Shown here: in pieces, positions 54,195 to 63,393 of the stretch | How positions within the stretch are numbered: the first letter of the stretch is position 1 | Layout of the letters: every line of letters begins with the position of its first letter | NCBI GenBank assembly: GCA_963677085.2 | Contig: CAXXFH010000003.1 | Span: 620,001-684,000 of the forward strand | Length of the DNA stretch: 64,000 nucleotides | Source of the DNA: G963677085 sp963677085 | GTDB taxonomy: Bacteria > Planctomycetota > Planctomycetia > Pirellulales > Thermoguttaceae | Reading direction: 5' to 3' | Translations under genes and position numbers: made by a program | The notes under the pieces: model-generated | The model's database searches: none | The model's input: the letters and a program-made list of their open reading frames with translations, nothing else | What the model was told of the DNA's origin: nothing

Positions 54195-54632
54195 ATTTCA
54201 TGTTGGTGGCGGGAAAGCCTTTGCCGAGACAAGCCCCTCACCGCGGATCCTCTTTCCGGAGGAGAGGGAGAGGAGAGAAGGTTTTTGGTAACCCTTCACG
54301 TCAATTCGTTCTTTTTTTTTACGGGATAACAGGATCGACAAGATAGAAAGAGAGGACCTGCTGCGGCCGATCTGGTCAATCCGCAGGACACCGCGTTATT
54401 TCCGCAACTTTTTCACCACTGAGGTCACGGAAATGCTTGCACGGAACAACTGGTAGAGACTGTTCCTCGGCATTTCTTCTCAGTGTTCTCCGTGACTCCG
54501 TGGTTAACTTGGTTGTGACAAATTCATAACGGAAAAGGATCGACAGGCGATTCAACGTACTGCTAATCCAGTCCATCCTGTTATCCAGTCAAAAAACAAC
54601 GACGTGAACGGTTACGATTTTTGGAAGGCGCT
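54195..54632. other. Intergenic region between convergent genes
   Basis: No gene is seen. Repeat-like text includes GGATAACAGGATCGACAAG (about 54324) and its inverted relative CATCCTGTTATCCAGTC (about 54576), and CTCCGTGACTCCGTGGTTAA (about 54486). An inverted pair of this kind between two convergent genes can fold and may stop transcription from both sides. Confidence 0.55.
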
Positions 54633-55862
54633 CTACGGAATGAGCATTCCTGCAACGGCGGCCGTCATGAAGGCCGCCAGGCTGCCGCCGATAAGCGATC
54701 GGAATCCCAAACGTGCGAAATCTTCGCGGCGCGACGGTACCAGGCCACCGATTCCCCCGATCATGACGGCAATCGAACCGAAGTTGGCGAACCCGCACAA
54801 GGCGTAGGTGGCAATCGTGAAAGATCGCGGCGAGATCGCGTCGCGAACCTCGGCGGACGTCAAATGCTGGTAGGCCACGAACTCGTTGAAGATCGTTTTC
54901 TCGCCCAGCAGCATTCCCACGGTCGGAGCATCCTTCCAAGGCACCCCCATCAGCCACGCCAGCGGTGAGCCGATCCACCCGAGAATGCGTTGAAGCGTAA
55001 TCGGAGTGTTCAGCCAATCGGACACGGGCGTTAGCATCCAGTTGAGTAAATGCACCAGGGCGATGAAGGCGATCAGCATGGCCGCAATGTTAAGTGCCAG
55101 CTTGAGACCTTCGGCCGCACCGCGACAGGCGGCGTCGAGCATGTTAAGGTCTTGTCGCGGTACGTCGATTTCCACGACTCCCAGCGTGGGCGAATGTTCG
55201 GTCTCGGGAACCATGATTTTGGCCACCACCAGTGACGCAGGCGCCGACATCAGCGACGCTACCATCAGATGCCCCGCATCGGCCCCCATGCCCGCATACG
55301 CCGCCATCGTACCGCCGGCCACCGTGGCCATGCCGCTGACCATCATGGCCATGATTTCCGAGCGAGTCATCGTTTCCAGGTACGGTCGAATCGTCAACGG
55401 GGCCGTCGTCATGCCGATAAAAACGTTGGCCGCAGCACAAAGCGACTCCGAGCCCGAGGTGTCCATCACCCAAACCATCACCCGGGCCATCAGCCGCACG
55501 AGAAACTGGAGAATCCCCAGGTGGAACAATACGGCGGTCAACGTGGAGAAGAAAATCACCGTTGGCAACACCGAGATGGCAAAGGGCACGTAAGGAAAAA
55601 CTGCTTTATCCCAGAACACCTCACCAAAGACGAATTGTGCTCCCGCGTCGGAACACTGGATCACCCGGGTGATTACCGTTCGGGCGAAAATAAACACTTG
55701 CCGACCTGGACCGCTCCACAGCAACACGACGCCCAACGTGAACTGCAACGCAATCCCGCTAAAAATCAGTCGCCAATTCATTCGTCGCCGGTTTTTGGAA
55801 CACAACCAGGCAAAGAACACCATCGCGGCCAAGCCAAGCAGACTAATCAATCGGTGTGTCAT
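54633..55862 (-). CDS. Concentrative nucleoside transporter (NupC/CNT family)
   Basis: A 409-residue membrane protein with CNT signatures: FPYVPFAISVLPTVIFFSTL, GSESLCAAANVFIGMTTAPL (nucleoside site G-x-E-S-x-x-A-x-N-x-F), MVSGMATVAGGTMAAYAGMG, GEKTIFNEFVAYQHL (second E-F-V motif) and ALCGFANFGSIAVMIGG. Imports nucleosides by Na+ or H+ symport. ATG 55862 gives the normal short start. The PAS/sigma-54 regulator ends 25 bp upstream in the same direction, so the two may be linked in transcription. Confidence 0.95.
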   Translation of the reverse strand: MTHRLISLLGLAAMVFFAWLCSKNRRRMNWRLIFSGIALQFTLGVVLLWSGPGRQVFIFARTVITRVIQCSDAGAQFVFGEVFWDKAVFPYVPFAISVLPTVIFFSTLTAVLFHLGILQFLVRLMARVMVWVMDTSGSESLCAAANVFIGMTTAPLTIRPYLETMTRSEIMAMMVSGMATVAGGTMAAYAGMGADAGHLMVASLMSAPASLVVAKIMVPETEHSPTLGVVEIDVPRQDLNMLDAACRGAAEGLKLALNIAAMLIAFIALVHLLNWMLTPVSDWLNTPITLQRILGWIGSPLAWLMGVPWKDAPTVGMLLGEKTIFNEFVAYQHLTSAEVRDAISPRSFTIATYALCGFANFGSIAVMIGGIGGLVPSRREDFARLGFRSLIGGSLAAFMTAAVAGMLIP

Positions 55863-55886
55863 GGGCAACTGAATACGCGAATTACT

Positions 55887-57239
55887 TCAAGGATAGGTAA
55901 TCCCAAATTTTTTCATCTTTCGCCAAAGCGTGGTCTTGTCGATACCCAGTTCGTCGGCCGTACGGCGGCGATGCCCCTTGTGGCGATGCAAAGTCTCGCG
56001 AATGGTTGCAGCTTCAGCCTCGTTCAGCGGATTGGACGGTATCAGTGTGTCAGGTTCCGAACGTCGCCCAACGTCCGAAATCAACTCGGCCGGCAGACAT
56101 TCGGTTTCAATTCGATGCGTACGACAGAGGACCACAGCCCGCTCGATGATGTTCTCTAACTCGCGCACATTGCCCGGGAAATCGTAGGCCAAGAGAATCC
56201 CCAACGCCTCTTCCGAGATGCCGTCGACCTGTTTACCCTTTTCGGCGTTGAACTTAGCGATGAAACGCTCGACCAACAAGGGAATGTCTTCGCGACGACG
56301 CGACAAGGCGGGAAGCCTGATTCGCAACACGTTCAGCCGGTAGAAGAGGTCCTCGCGAAAGCTTCCGCGGGCAACCATCTCGGCCAGCGGACGGTTCGTC
56401 GCGGCGATGATTCGCACGTCGGTCTTCACCGGGGCGGTTGCGCCCAGCGGCTCATACTCCCGCTCCTGCAACACCCGTAGTAGTTTCACCTGAAGCGCGG
56501 TCGAGATATCGCCGATCTCGTCGAGCATCAGGGTTCCGCCCTCGGCCAGCGCAAAGCGCCCCGGCTTATCCTTTTTGGCGTCAGTAAAGGCGCCCTTGCA
56601 ATAGCCGAACAACTCTGACTCGAGCAACGTGTCGGGCAGGGCACCGCAATTTACGGCAACGTACTTCTTGTTCGTGCGTTTGCTCAAACTGTGAATCGCC
56701 TTGGCAAACAGCTCCTTACCCGAGCCCGTTGGCCCCTCGATGAGCACCGTACTATCGCTAACCGCAACGTCGGGCAGAATGCCGAGGATGCGGCAAATCT
56801 CGTGATTTTTGCTGACGATATCACGAAATGTGTAGCGATCGGCGATTTGCTGCCGCAGCATTTCAATGGCCGACAGATCGCGAAAAGTCTCGACCCCACC
56901 TACCACTTGGCCATTTTCGTCGTACAAAACGGCCGTGCTGATGCTCACTGGAACCTTTTCGCCGCGACTATCGACGATGTCAATCCGTTGGTCGATCAAC
57001 TCCCGGCCCGTCTCGATGGTAGAGTGCAAAGCGCAGGCACTCTGGCAGATGTTCGAGTGGAAGACGTCGAAACACTTCTGCCCGACGGCCTGCTCTCGGG
57101 CGATTCCCGTGATTCTCTCGGCGGCCCGATTAAACGAGGTGATCCGCCAGTCGAGATCGACGGTAAACACCCCATCGGCGATGGAGTCGAGGATTGTTGC
57201 CACGCGTTGTGGCGAGAGTTCACCAGTGTTATCGGACAT
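55887..57239 (-). CDS. PAS-domain sigma-54-dependent transcription activator
   Basis: The 450-residue activator has an N-terminal PAS domain (about 12-125, with cysteines CFDVFHSNICQSAC) and an AAA+ domain with Walker A GPTGSGKELFAKAIH, ELFGYCKGAFTDA, Walker B GGTLMLDEIGD and DFPGNVRELENIIERAV. A Fis-type helix-turn-helix closes it (RRTADELGIDKTTLWRKMK). The sigma-54-contacting loop is GAFTDA rather than GAFTGA. The PAS cysteines may sense redox state or bind a cofactor. No receiver domain, so it is ligand- or redox-controlled, not phosphorylated. It lies directly upstream of the nucleoside transporter gene. Confidence 0.93.
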   Translation of the reverse strand: MSDNTGELSPQRVATILDSIADGVFTVDLDWRITSFNRAAERITGIAREQAVGQKCFDVFHSNICQSACALHSTIETGRELIDQRIDIVDSRGEKVPVSISTAVLYDENGQVVGGVETFRDLSAIEMLRQQIADRYTFRDIVSKNHEICRILGILPDVAVSDSTVLIEGPTGSGKELFAKAIHSLSKRTNKKYVAVNCGALPDTLLESELFGYCKGAFTDAKKDKPGRFALAEGGTLMLDEIGDISTALQVKLLRVLQEREYEPLGATAPVKTDVRIIAATNRPLAEMVARGSFREDLFYRLNVLRIRLPALSRRREDIPLLVERFIAKFNAEKGKQVDGISEEALGILLAYDFPGNVRELENIIERAVVLCRTHRIETECLPAELISDVGRRSEPDTLIPSNPLNEAEAATIRETLHRHKGHRRRTADELGIDKTTLWRKMKKFGITYP

Positions 57240-57270
57240 TCTTCCCCGAAGTCAACTTCCTACGTCTTCC

Positions 57271-57374
57271 TATTGACGCTTGCATAGCTAATGAGGGGAA
57301 GGCGACCAACGTGAGCCTGGGTTTCCAGGCGTTCGGCTTTCCGAAGCGGATCATTTTCAATGCAAGCATCAATA
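57271..57374 (+). repeat. Dispersed ~104-bp palindromic element, family 1 (best copy)
   Basis: TATTGACGCTTGCAT at the left and ATGCAAGCATCAATA at the right are inverted repeats with one mismatch over 15 bp, and TA lies at both borders. The internal core in reverse complement is CAGGCTCACGTTGGTCGCC. It sits between the sigma-54 activator and the histidine kinase gene. Confidence 0.92.
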
Positions 57375-57461
57375 ATTGTCTGTCAAACCAGAACACATGG
57401 GTGCCATTTTCGCACGGCCCACCCCATTGGGTCAAGCCGTGTTATGGCCCACATCGGGAGA

Positions 57462-60041
57462 CTACCTACCGGACATCACGGCCGGAAGGCGGACGTATTT
57501 GGCGACGGCGGCCAGGAGGATGTCGCGTTTTACCGGTTTGGAGAGATAGCCGTTGCAGCCGGCGTCCAGGCACTTTTCTGCATCTTCAGCCATCGCATTG
57601 GCGGTAAGTGCGACAATCGGCCCCGAATACCCGCGCTGGCGCAGCGTGCGTGTGGCCTCATAACCGTCGACCACGGGCATCTGCATGTCCATTAGAATCA
57701 AATCGAATCCAACCCCATGTGAGTTGTCCGTGCAAGAGCCGAACGCCTTTTCCACCGCCACCTGCCCATTTTCCGCAATGATTACCTCGGCACCCGCCTT
57801 CTGGAGAATAACACTGAGCAAACGCTGATTGTCGGGAGCATCTTCCGCCAGCAAGATTCGTTGGTGGCAAATGTCGCCGAGTGTCGATTTTTTCTCATCA
57901 ACGGTTTGTGTTCGATTCACGGAGTCTTCCTCGGGGTGACTCAACCGCGGCACATCGTCGAGAGGTCCCGTGGCCGTAGTGAACCAGAACCGGCTTCCCC
58001 GATTGGGCTCGCTGTCGACCCCGATCTCGCCTCCGAGTGAGTGTGTCAGCCGCATACAGATGGCCAACCCCAGGCCGGTGCCGCCGAACCGGCGCGAGGT
58101 GGAATTGTCGGCCTGCGAGAACGGCTGAAATAACTTGGCAACTTGGTCGTCGGTCATCCCGATGCCCGTGTCGATGACCTCGAATCGCAAGCGAGGCGAG
58201 TCGTCGCCCTCATCCTCCTCAAGCGACACGCAAAGCCGCACGCTACCTTGGTCGGTAAACTTGATGGCATTGCTCACCAGGTTCAGCAATATCTGCCGCA
58301 GGCGCGTGGGATCACTCTCGATTGTGATGGGCAGTGACGTCGCGTAGTCGATTATCAGCGTCAGTTTCTTTTCTTCGGCGCGAAGGCTCATCAGCGCGGC
58401 CACGTCTTGGATCACTTGTGCCGGTGAACAGGCAATACGTTCCACCTGAAGCTTACCGGCTTCGATCTTGGAAAGATCGAGGATATCGTTGATGATTTCC
58501 AACAGGTGTTCGCCGTTGCGTTGGATTGTCTCTACGGCCGACACGCGTTCTGTCCGATTGCTACCGGGAGCGAGCAGTGTTTCGGCGAAGCCGAGAATAG
58601 CGGTCAACGGGGTACGAATCTCGTGACTCATATTTGCCAGGAATTCGCTCTTGGTGCGAGCAGTCGCTTCGGCCGCCAGGTAGAACTCCTCGACAGCGCG
58701 ATTGGTGTTTTCCAGCGAACAGGTGTACGCACGAAGCTCTCGTTCGACCAGGGCGCGATGAGTTACGTCGCGAAGATGTTTCACAACGCAGGTTACCACT
58801 CCCTCATCGTTGACAATCGGAGACGCAACGATCTCGTATACAGCTCCGGTCGCCGGATCTTCGTTCTCTTGCCGCGTCGTCGTTGCATTGGCAAACACCT
58901 CTTCAAGAAGGCAATTCGGACAAGGAGTTTTTCTTTGCCGAAACCGTTCGTAACACGGCACATCGCGGCTACGTTCTTCGGCCGACAAGTGTTCATATCC
59001 CATCCAGTTGCTCGTTATCACCTTGTGACTGCGATCGACGACAATCAACAGCTCGGGCACGGCGTTCAACACGCTCTGCAACAGGTTTTGTGATTCTCGA
59101 AGCGCCTCGTCCGCGCGAATCCGTTCTGAGATATCGATTCCCACCCACAGCAGCAACCCCTCCCGTTCGTTGCGGTCCAGCGCGGTCACCCCCCACGCAA
59201 CATCGCGTTGCCTGCCCGCTTTGCTCTGCAGTGGCGATTCAAAACGAATCGGATTGTGCGACGCTCGCAACAACTCCTGCAGTTGGTCTCCAGCCGAGTC
59301 CTCGGAACTTCGCAGGAACCCGTCGTGGAAGTTTTTGCCGGCCACTTCTTCCAGGGTACACCCCACTGCACGAAGCATCGTCGGGTTCATCGTGCGTACC
59401 ACACCATCAAGGGTCGTCACACAAATGTAGGCTGCCGAGGCCTCGATCAGCCGGTTACTGAAGTCGCGATGTTGACGTATCCTTTGCGAATGCTCGTCGG
59501 TGTTTTGTGTCTGACGATCAGCCAGAAGTCTTGCACTTCGTGCGCATTCCCATTTCTGCGCAAGCACCCGGGTGAATTGGCTGGCCTCGACCCAAGTAAC
59601 CGAACGCCTTAGCATGGCAACCGGACAGGTTCGTGTTGTACCTTCGCTAAGCTGCTGCCACGCAAAATCATTCTCGTCACCAACAACCACGAGTTCTACC
59701 TGGCTATCCGCCTCCCTGAGAGTGTCTAACGCCGTTGGATCATCGGCTCCTTCGGCCGAACCATCAAGAAAAACGACGGCATAAGGCCGCTCTCCAATAC
59801 GCGCATGCGCCAACAGTTCTACTGCTTCAACAACATTCTCAGCCGTGTCGATTGAAAATGGTTCGATTGAAGATGTGCCGAAGACGGCAGCACCGTCGTC
59901 TCGTTTCTTCAGCGCGTCCGTATTTTGACGTTCTGCGGCGCTCGGTGCTCGTCCATCCAATCCTTGCCGCAGTAGAGTGCCAAACGTCGGATCAGGCTGG
60001 ACAACCAGGATTCTCCAGGATGTGTTATTTGGGTCTGTCAT
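57462..60041 (-). CDS. Hybrid sensor histidine kinase with two PAS domains and C-terminal receiver
   Basis: The protein of about 859 residues has a degenerate receiver-like N-terminal domain (WRILVVQPDPTFGTLLRQGL). A coil and two PAS domains follow; the second has a cysteine motif CYERFRQRKTPCPNC. Next come HisKA (SEFLANMSHEIRTPLTAILG), HATPase (NLVSNAIKF, DTGIGM, GGTGLGLAI) and a C-terminal receiver with phosphoacceptor Asp in DLILMDMQMPVVDG and Lys in LSKPVK. No membrane helix is apparent, so it is a cytoplasmic sensor. Its partner regulator is unknown. I chose ATG 60041; the frame is open to 60098. The PAS/sigma-54 gene lies about 220 bp downstream. Confidence 0.93.
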   Translation of the reverse strand: MTDPNNTSWRILVVQPDPTFGTLLRQGLDGRAPSAAERQNTDALKKRDDGAAVFGTSSIEPFSIDTAENVVEAVELLAHARIGERPYAVVFLDGSAEGADDPTALDTLREADSQVELVVVGDENDFAWQQLSEGTTRTCPVAMLRRSVTWVEASQFTRVLAQKWECARSARLLADRQTQNTDEHSQRIRQHRDFSNRLIEASAAYICVTTLDGVVRTMNPTMLRAVGCTLEEVAGKNFHDGFLRSSEDSAGDQLQELLRASHNPIRFESPLQSKAGRQRDVAWGVTALDRNEREGLLLWVGIDISERIRADEALRESQNLLQSVLNAVPELLIVVDRSHKVITSNWMGYEHLSAEERSRDVPCYERFRQRKTPCPNCLLEEVFANATTTRQENEDPATGAVYEIVASPIVNDEGVVTCVVKHLRDVTHRALVERELRAYTCSLENTNRAVEEFYLAAEATARTKSEFLANMSHEIRTPLTAILGFAETLLAPGSNRTERVSAVETIQRNGEHLLEIINDILDLSKIEAGKLQVERIACSPAQVIQDVAALMSLRAEEKKLTLIIDYATSLPITIESDPTRLRQILLNLVSNAIKFTDQGSVRLCVSLEEDEGDDSPRLRFEVIDTGIGMTDDQVAKLFQPFSQADNSTSRRFGGTGLGLAICMRLTHSLGGEIGVDSEPNRGSRFWFTTATGPLDDVPRLSHPEEDSVNRTQTVDEKKSTLGDICHQRILLAEDAPDNQRLLSVILQKAGAEVIIAENGQVAVEKAFGSCTDNSHGVGFDLILMDMQMPVVDGYEATRTLRQRGYSGPIVALTANAMAEDAEKCLDAGCNGYLSKPVKRDILLAAVAKYVRLPAVMSGR

Positions 60042-60930
60042 TACTGTTGCACCATTGACACGGAACATGGTCGACACTGAACACTGCGAATGTGACAATG
60101 AAGATTACGAACCGTGTCTGATGGCCTTTAAAAATTGGGGAAGGTTGGGACGGCAGGGCTCGCACCTTTGTGGGATCGACCAACAAATAACGTGCCGTTT
60201 TACGGGCCGTGCTTTGCACCGGCCCTCGGGTTCCGCCGTCGAAAACGGCAAGTTGTCTTTCGAGCCGTCCTTCGGTCTAAAACCAAGGTCCGCGATACAT
60301 TGAGACCGTAGCCAGCCAGAGCAACTGCGCGACTTCGTTGGCAACTACGACCCGTGAACCGGTCGAAAACCTGCATCGCCCCGCGCAATGTCCAAACCGT
60401 GCGCAAGAACGCCGCTACATGACGCAAGGCACGTTGTCCTTGCGTTCAACTCAAGCACCACGAAGCTCAAACGATTAACACAGCTTCCTCAGCGCCACCA
60501 TGAAGCGACAATGCACTCGGCCGATCGGCCCGCCCCATTTCTGCTTTTCCCCGCACTACGGCGGGGCATGCAGACATCCCGACGACAACTGCTATCCGGT
60601 GTCACAGGCCAGTTCCGGCGAGTTTACGCAAACATAGCTTCCGCAATTACGGAAACTCGCATTTTTTCCCTCTTCGGCTACGCCCTCTCGCATCAACCAC
60701 CCCGATAATCATGCACCTTATTCGGAATATTCTGCTTAGTGCTACGCGCCGGACTGAAAACCCCTCCGCCAAATTGAGTACCCGCGACGATATGCCAGGC
60801 ACCGAACCGGCAGACCGCGGTCAGCCGAATGGCCGTTACAAACCTGTTACCCACCTTGGGGGAAACGACCAGTAGAATGCATTCACCGTTGCTGTAGTCG
60901 ACCACGAACAACACACAACAAGTCGTACAT

Positions 60931-61145
60931 ACAGGGTGGCATGGCCGCCAACCAAACCGATGCTATCGCATCCAAGCAAGAAACCGCTTCCGCTAGTCGC
61001 TTATTGATATTCGCAAAAGTAGTGAATTGGCCACGCAGCCGATTTTCCCTCAATTGCAGGGCTCCCGCTGGTCGCCCTCGCCTCACTACTTATGCGACGC
61101 TCAATAACTTTCTGAAAGAGTCAACGATCTCTGAAGTTGTAATAC
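60931..61145 (+). repeat. ~110-bp repeat, occupied copy (interrupted by a family-3 element)
   Basis: Outside the inserted element this reads GGCATGG...AAACCGATGCTATCGCA, AGCAAGAAACCGCTTCCG, ...CGCT, then ACTTTCTGAAAGAGTC and ACGATCTCTGAAGT. The same blocks in the same order without the element are at 63051-63160. The two copies flank the 61159-62871 gene as direct repeats. Confidence 0.75.
61002..61106 (+). repeat. Dispersed ~105-bp palindromic element, family 3 (best copy)
   Basis: TATTGATATTCGCAAAAGTA at the left is an imperfect inverted match to TACTTATGCGACGCTCAATA at the right, with TA at both borders. The core reads AGGGCTCCCGCTGGTCGCC. It interrupts a repeat whose element-free relative lies at 63051-63160. 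Confidence 0.92.
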
Positions 61146-61158
61146 AGGAGGAACCATC

Positions 61159-62871
61159 GTGTCTGCTTTCCACACATCGCATCTTGTTAACCGATCGAAT
61201 CCTGGCACCCGTGCCACGCAGGCGGCCCCTCGGCCTGCCAGCCGCTTCACCGTCTTCCTTTCCCACTTGCGTACAGCGGTGATAGTGGTCATTGCGGTGG
61301 GGTACATTGGGGCAACAACGACCGCAACCGCAAACACCGAATCTTCGCCGCCAGAGGAATCGAACCCGCATGTCTGGAAACCGCGCACCCGGGCGGTAGC
61401 CGTGTTCAAAAACGGGCTGGGATTCTTCATGCGAGAAGGCAAGGTGGCCCTGCGCGACGGCTGGTGTGCCGCCGAGACGATTCCCCCGGCGGCTTTCGGC
61501 ACCTTGGCCGTGTTCGCGCAAGAAGAAAACGAAGTGGTTGACCTCGTCGGCGCCGGGCCGGGCGAGGTCGTCGAATTCGACGATCGCGACGCCCCAAACA
61601 ACAATGAAGAAAAACGCCGGCGTCTGACCGCCTGTGACCAACTGAAGATCCAACTCGACTACAAACACAAAGGAGCCAAACTCACAGCCGCCGGCAAGCT
61701 GGTCTCGGTGGGGCCGACCTTCGCAGTGCTGGAAAGCGAACAAAATAGTCTGGCCGTGCCCGTGGCTGGCGTAACACGGCTTCAGATCCTCGACTTGCCG
61801 CTTCGGGTTCACGTATCGAACGACGACAAGACACCGCTGGAGCAAACACGGCTTGGGATGGCCTATCTGCGCAAAGGTATCACTTGGATTCCCGACTACA
61901 CACTCAAGGTGCTCGACGAAAACACGGCCGAACTCACGCTGCGCGGCACACTGGTCAATGAAGCTGAAGACCTGATCCATACCGACGTCCACCTCGTGGT
62001 CGGCGTGCCACACTTCGTCCACACGGAGTTTCTGGCTCCCATCGCCGTCGGACAAGTGATTCGTACGATCGGCACGGGACTTTCCTCGTCATCGGTTCCC
62101 CAGGCCGTCATGTCGCAGCAGATGATGAATCGAGCCGCCATCGTGTCGAATATCCACTCGGCTCCGCAGTTCGACCATTCTTCGACGGTCGTCCAACGGC
62201 CCGTTAACACGGGCGAAGGCGACCTCGGAAAGGCCTTAGGAAATTTGCCCCAATTGGGCTCCGCAGCCGCTACCGACTACACCGTTTACACCCGCAAAGA
62301 TCTCACCCTGCGACGAGGTGAAAAAGCGATCATTACGCTACTGAAGCGGAAAATCACCTACTCGCACGTCTACCGCTGGTCGCCGCCCGAACGGATGCAG
62401 CACTCGCTAGTCCTGCACAACCGTACCGACACGGCATGGACCACCGGCCCCTGTCTGGCCGTCAGTGGTGATCGCCCGTTGACTGAAGACCTCATCAAAT
62501 ACACGCCGGTCCAGGGCAATGTCGAGCTGCCCGTGACAACAGCCATCAACATTGCCCACGACAAGATCGAACAAGAGACCGAACGCAAGCTGAAGGCGTA
62601 TCACGTGAGCGGTTCGGCCTATTTCGATCTGGTCACCCTGGAGGGAAAGCTTCAGTTGAAGAATTTCGAGCAGCGCTCGGTCCATCTGGTCATCACCAAC
62701 CCCGTGCCCGGCAAACCAATAACCGCCAACGCCGACGGCAAGATGACACTCGACCCGACAAAACTTAAACTGGATGAGCGGCAGGGCGTCGTCCATTGGG
62801 ATTTGACGCTCAAGCCGGGCGAAGAGCTGACCCTGCGGTACGAATACGAGCGTTACGTACGGTCGTATTGA
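61159..62871 (+). CDS. Exported DUF4139-like protein of unknown function
   Basis: The 570-residue protein has an N-terminal signal anchor (SHLRTAVIVVIAVGYIGATT). The mature part resembles DUF4139-type beta-rich proteins: AVAVFKNGLGFFMREGKVAL, then RKGITWIPDYTLKVLDENTA followed by AELTLRGTLVNEAEDL, and at the end KPGEELTLRYEYERYVRS. A low-complexity insertion of about 70 residues (SSSSVPQAVMSQQMMNRAA region) sits in the middle. GTG 61159 is well supported by AGGAGG. Family members are envelope proteins without known activity. It is flanked by direct ~110-bp repeats. Assignment is by pattern only. Confidence 0.7.
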   Translation: MSAFHTSHLVNRSNPGTRATQAAPRPASRFTVFLSHLRTAVIVVIAVGYIGATTTATANTESSPPEESNPHVWKPRTRAVAVFKNGLGFFMREGKVALRDGWCAAETIPPAAFGTLAVFAQEENEVVDLVGAGPGEVVEFDDRDAPNNNEEKRRRLTACDQLKIQLDYKHKGAKLTAAGKLVSVGPTFAVLESEQNSLAVPVAGVTRLQILDLPLRVHVSNDDKTPLEQTRLGMAYLRKGITWIPDYTLKVLDENTAELTLRGTLVNEAEDLIHTDVHLVVGVPHFVHTEFLAPIAVGQVIRTIGTGLSSSSVPQAVMSQQMMNRAAIVSNIHSAPQFDHSSTVVQRPVNTGEGDLGKALGNLPQLGSAAATDYTVYTRKDLTLRRGEKAIITLLKRKITYSHVYRWSPPERMQHSLVLHNRTDTAWTTGPCLAVSGDRPLTEDLIKYTPVQGNVELPVTTAINIAHDKIEQETERKLKAYHVSGSAYFDLVTLEGKLQLKNFEQRSVHLVITNPVPGKPITANADGKMTLDPTKLKLDERQGVVHWDLTLKPGEELTLRYEYERYVRSY

Positions 62872-63393
62872 CACAAGAAGTCAGCGGCCGGGCGCCATAG
62901 CGAAAGACATGCGCAGGGTGCCACTGGCTGCTTGTCAGCCAGTGCTAAACACGTGGGTGGCACCGATGGTTTTGCGGAGTGCATGCCTGCTCTTGGGTTG
63001 GCGTGGCCCGCAAAATCGTCGGTGTTGCCATCGGCAGCAGAAGAAATTCACGTGGCGGCATGGTTGGCAGTTAAACCGGTGCTATCTCACCCAGGCAAGA
63101 AACCGCTCCCATTGGATGCTGAACTTTGCAAAAAAGTCGACGATCTCTAAAGTCAGTGTTACCGCGTTCGCTAAGTCTCGGATTGACTGCGGGCGGTTGT
63201 TCTTTTCGACTCAGGGGTTGCAACCCCTGGGGTTGGAGTCGTTGCCAATTCGCTCAATGCCCCCCACACCACTTCTTCTCACAAAACCCAGAACCGTACC
63301 CCCTTGATCCCTACTCCCTGTCCCCTAACTCCTGTCCCCTCCCATATGTTCAAATCCCGCGTGTCGGATTAGACTAATGTTAGAGGGAAATTA
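62872..63393. other. Intergenic region with repeats
   Basis: No gene is seen. It contains a hairpin repeat (GGGTGCCACTGGCTGCTTG with the stem ACTGGCT/AGCCAGT, about 62918-62944), the element-free copy of the ~110-bp repeat (63051-63160), the palindrome CAGGGGTTGCAACCCCTG (about 63212-63229) and direct CCCTGTCCCC/CTCCTGTCCCC words near 63315-63340. Confidence 0.6.
63051..63160 (+). repeat. ~110-bp repeat, element-free copy
   Basis: It reads GGCATGG...AAACCGGTGCTATCTCA, GGCAAGAAACCGCTCCC, ...ATGCT-GAACTTTGC and ACGATCTCTAAAGT. It aligns with 60931-61145 once the family-3 element there is removed. At the join it has CTGAAC where the occupied copy has CT-TA-element-TA-AC, as expected for insertion at TA with duplication of TA. 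Confidence 0.75.

Larger units (their letters stand above)
60099..61158. other. Intergenic region with repeats upstream of the DUF4139-like gene
   Basis: About 1060 bases without a credible gene. The short frames are Arg/Ser-rich shadows. From 60931 to 61145 lies a repeat unit that recurs at 63051-63160, interrupted here by a family-3 element (61002-61106). ACAGGAGGAACCATC before 61159 is the ribosome binding site of the next gene. Confidence 0.6.

Noticed and set aside
60099..60930. Several small open frames upstream of the DUF4139-like gene
   Set aside because: They are short, Arg/Ser/Cys-rich, lack ribosome binding sites and overlap one another on both strands.
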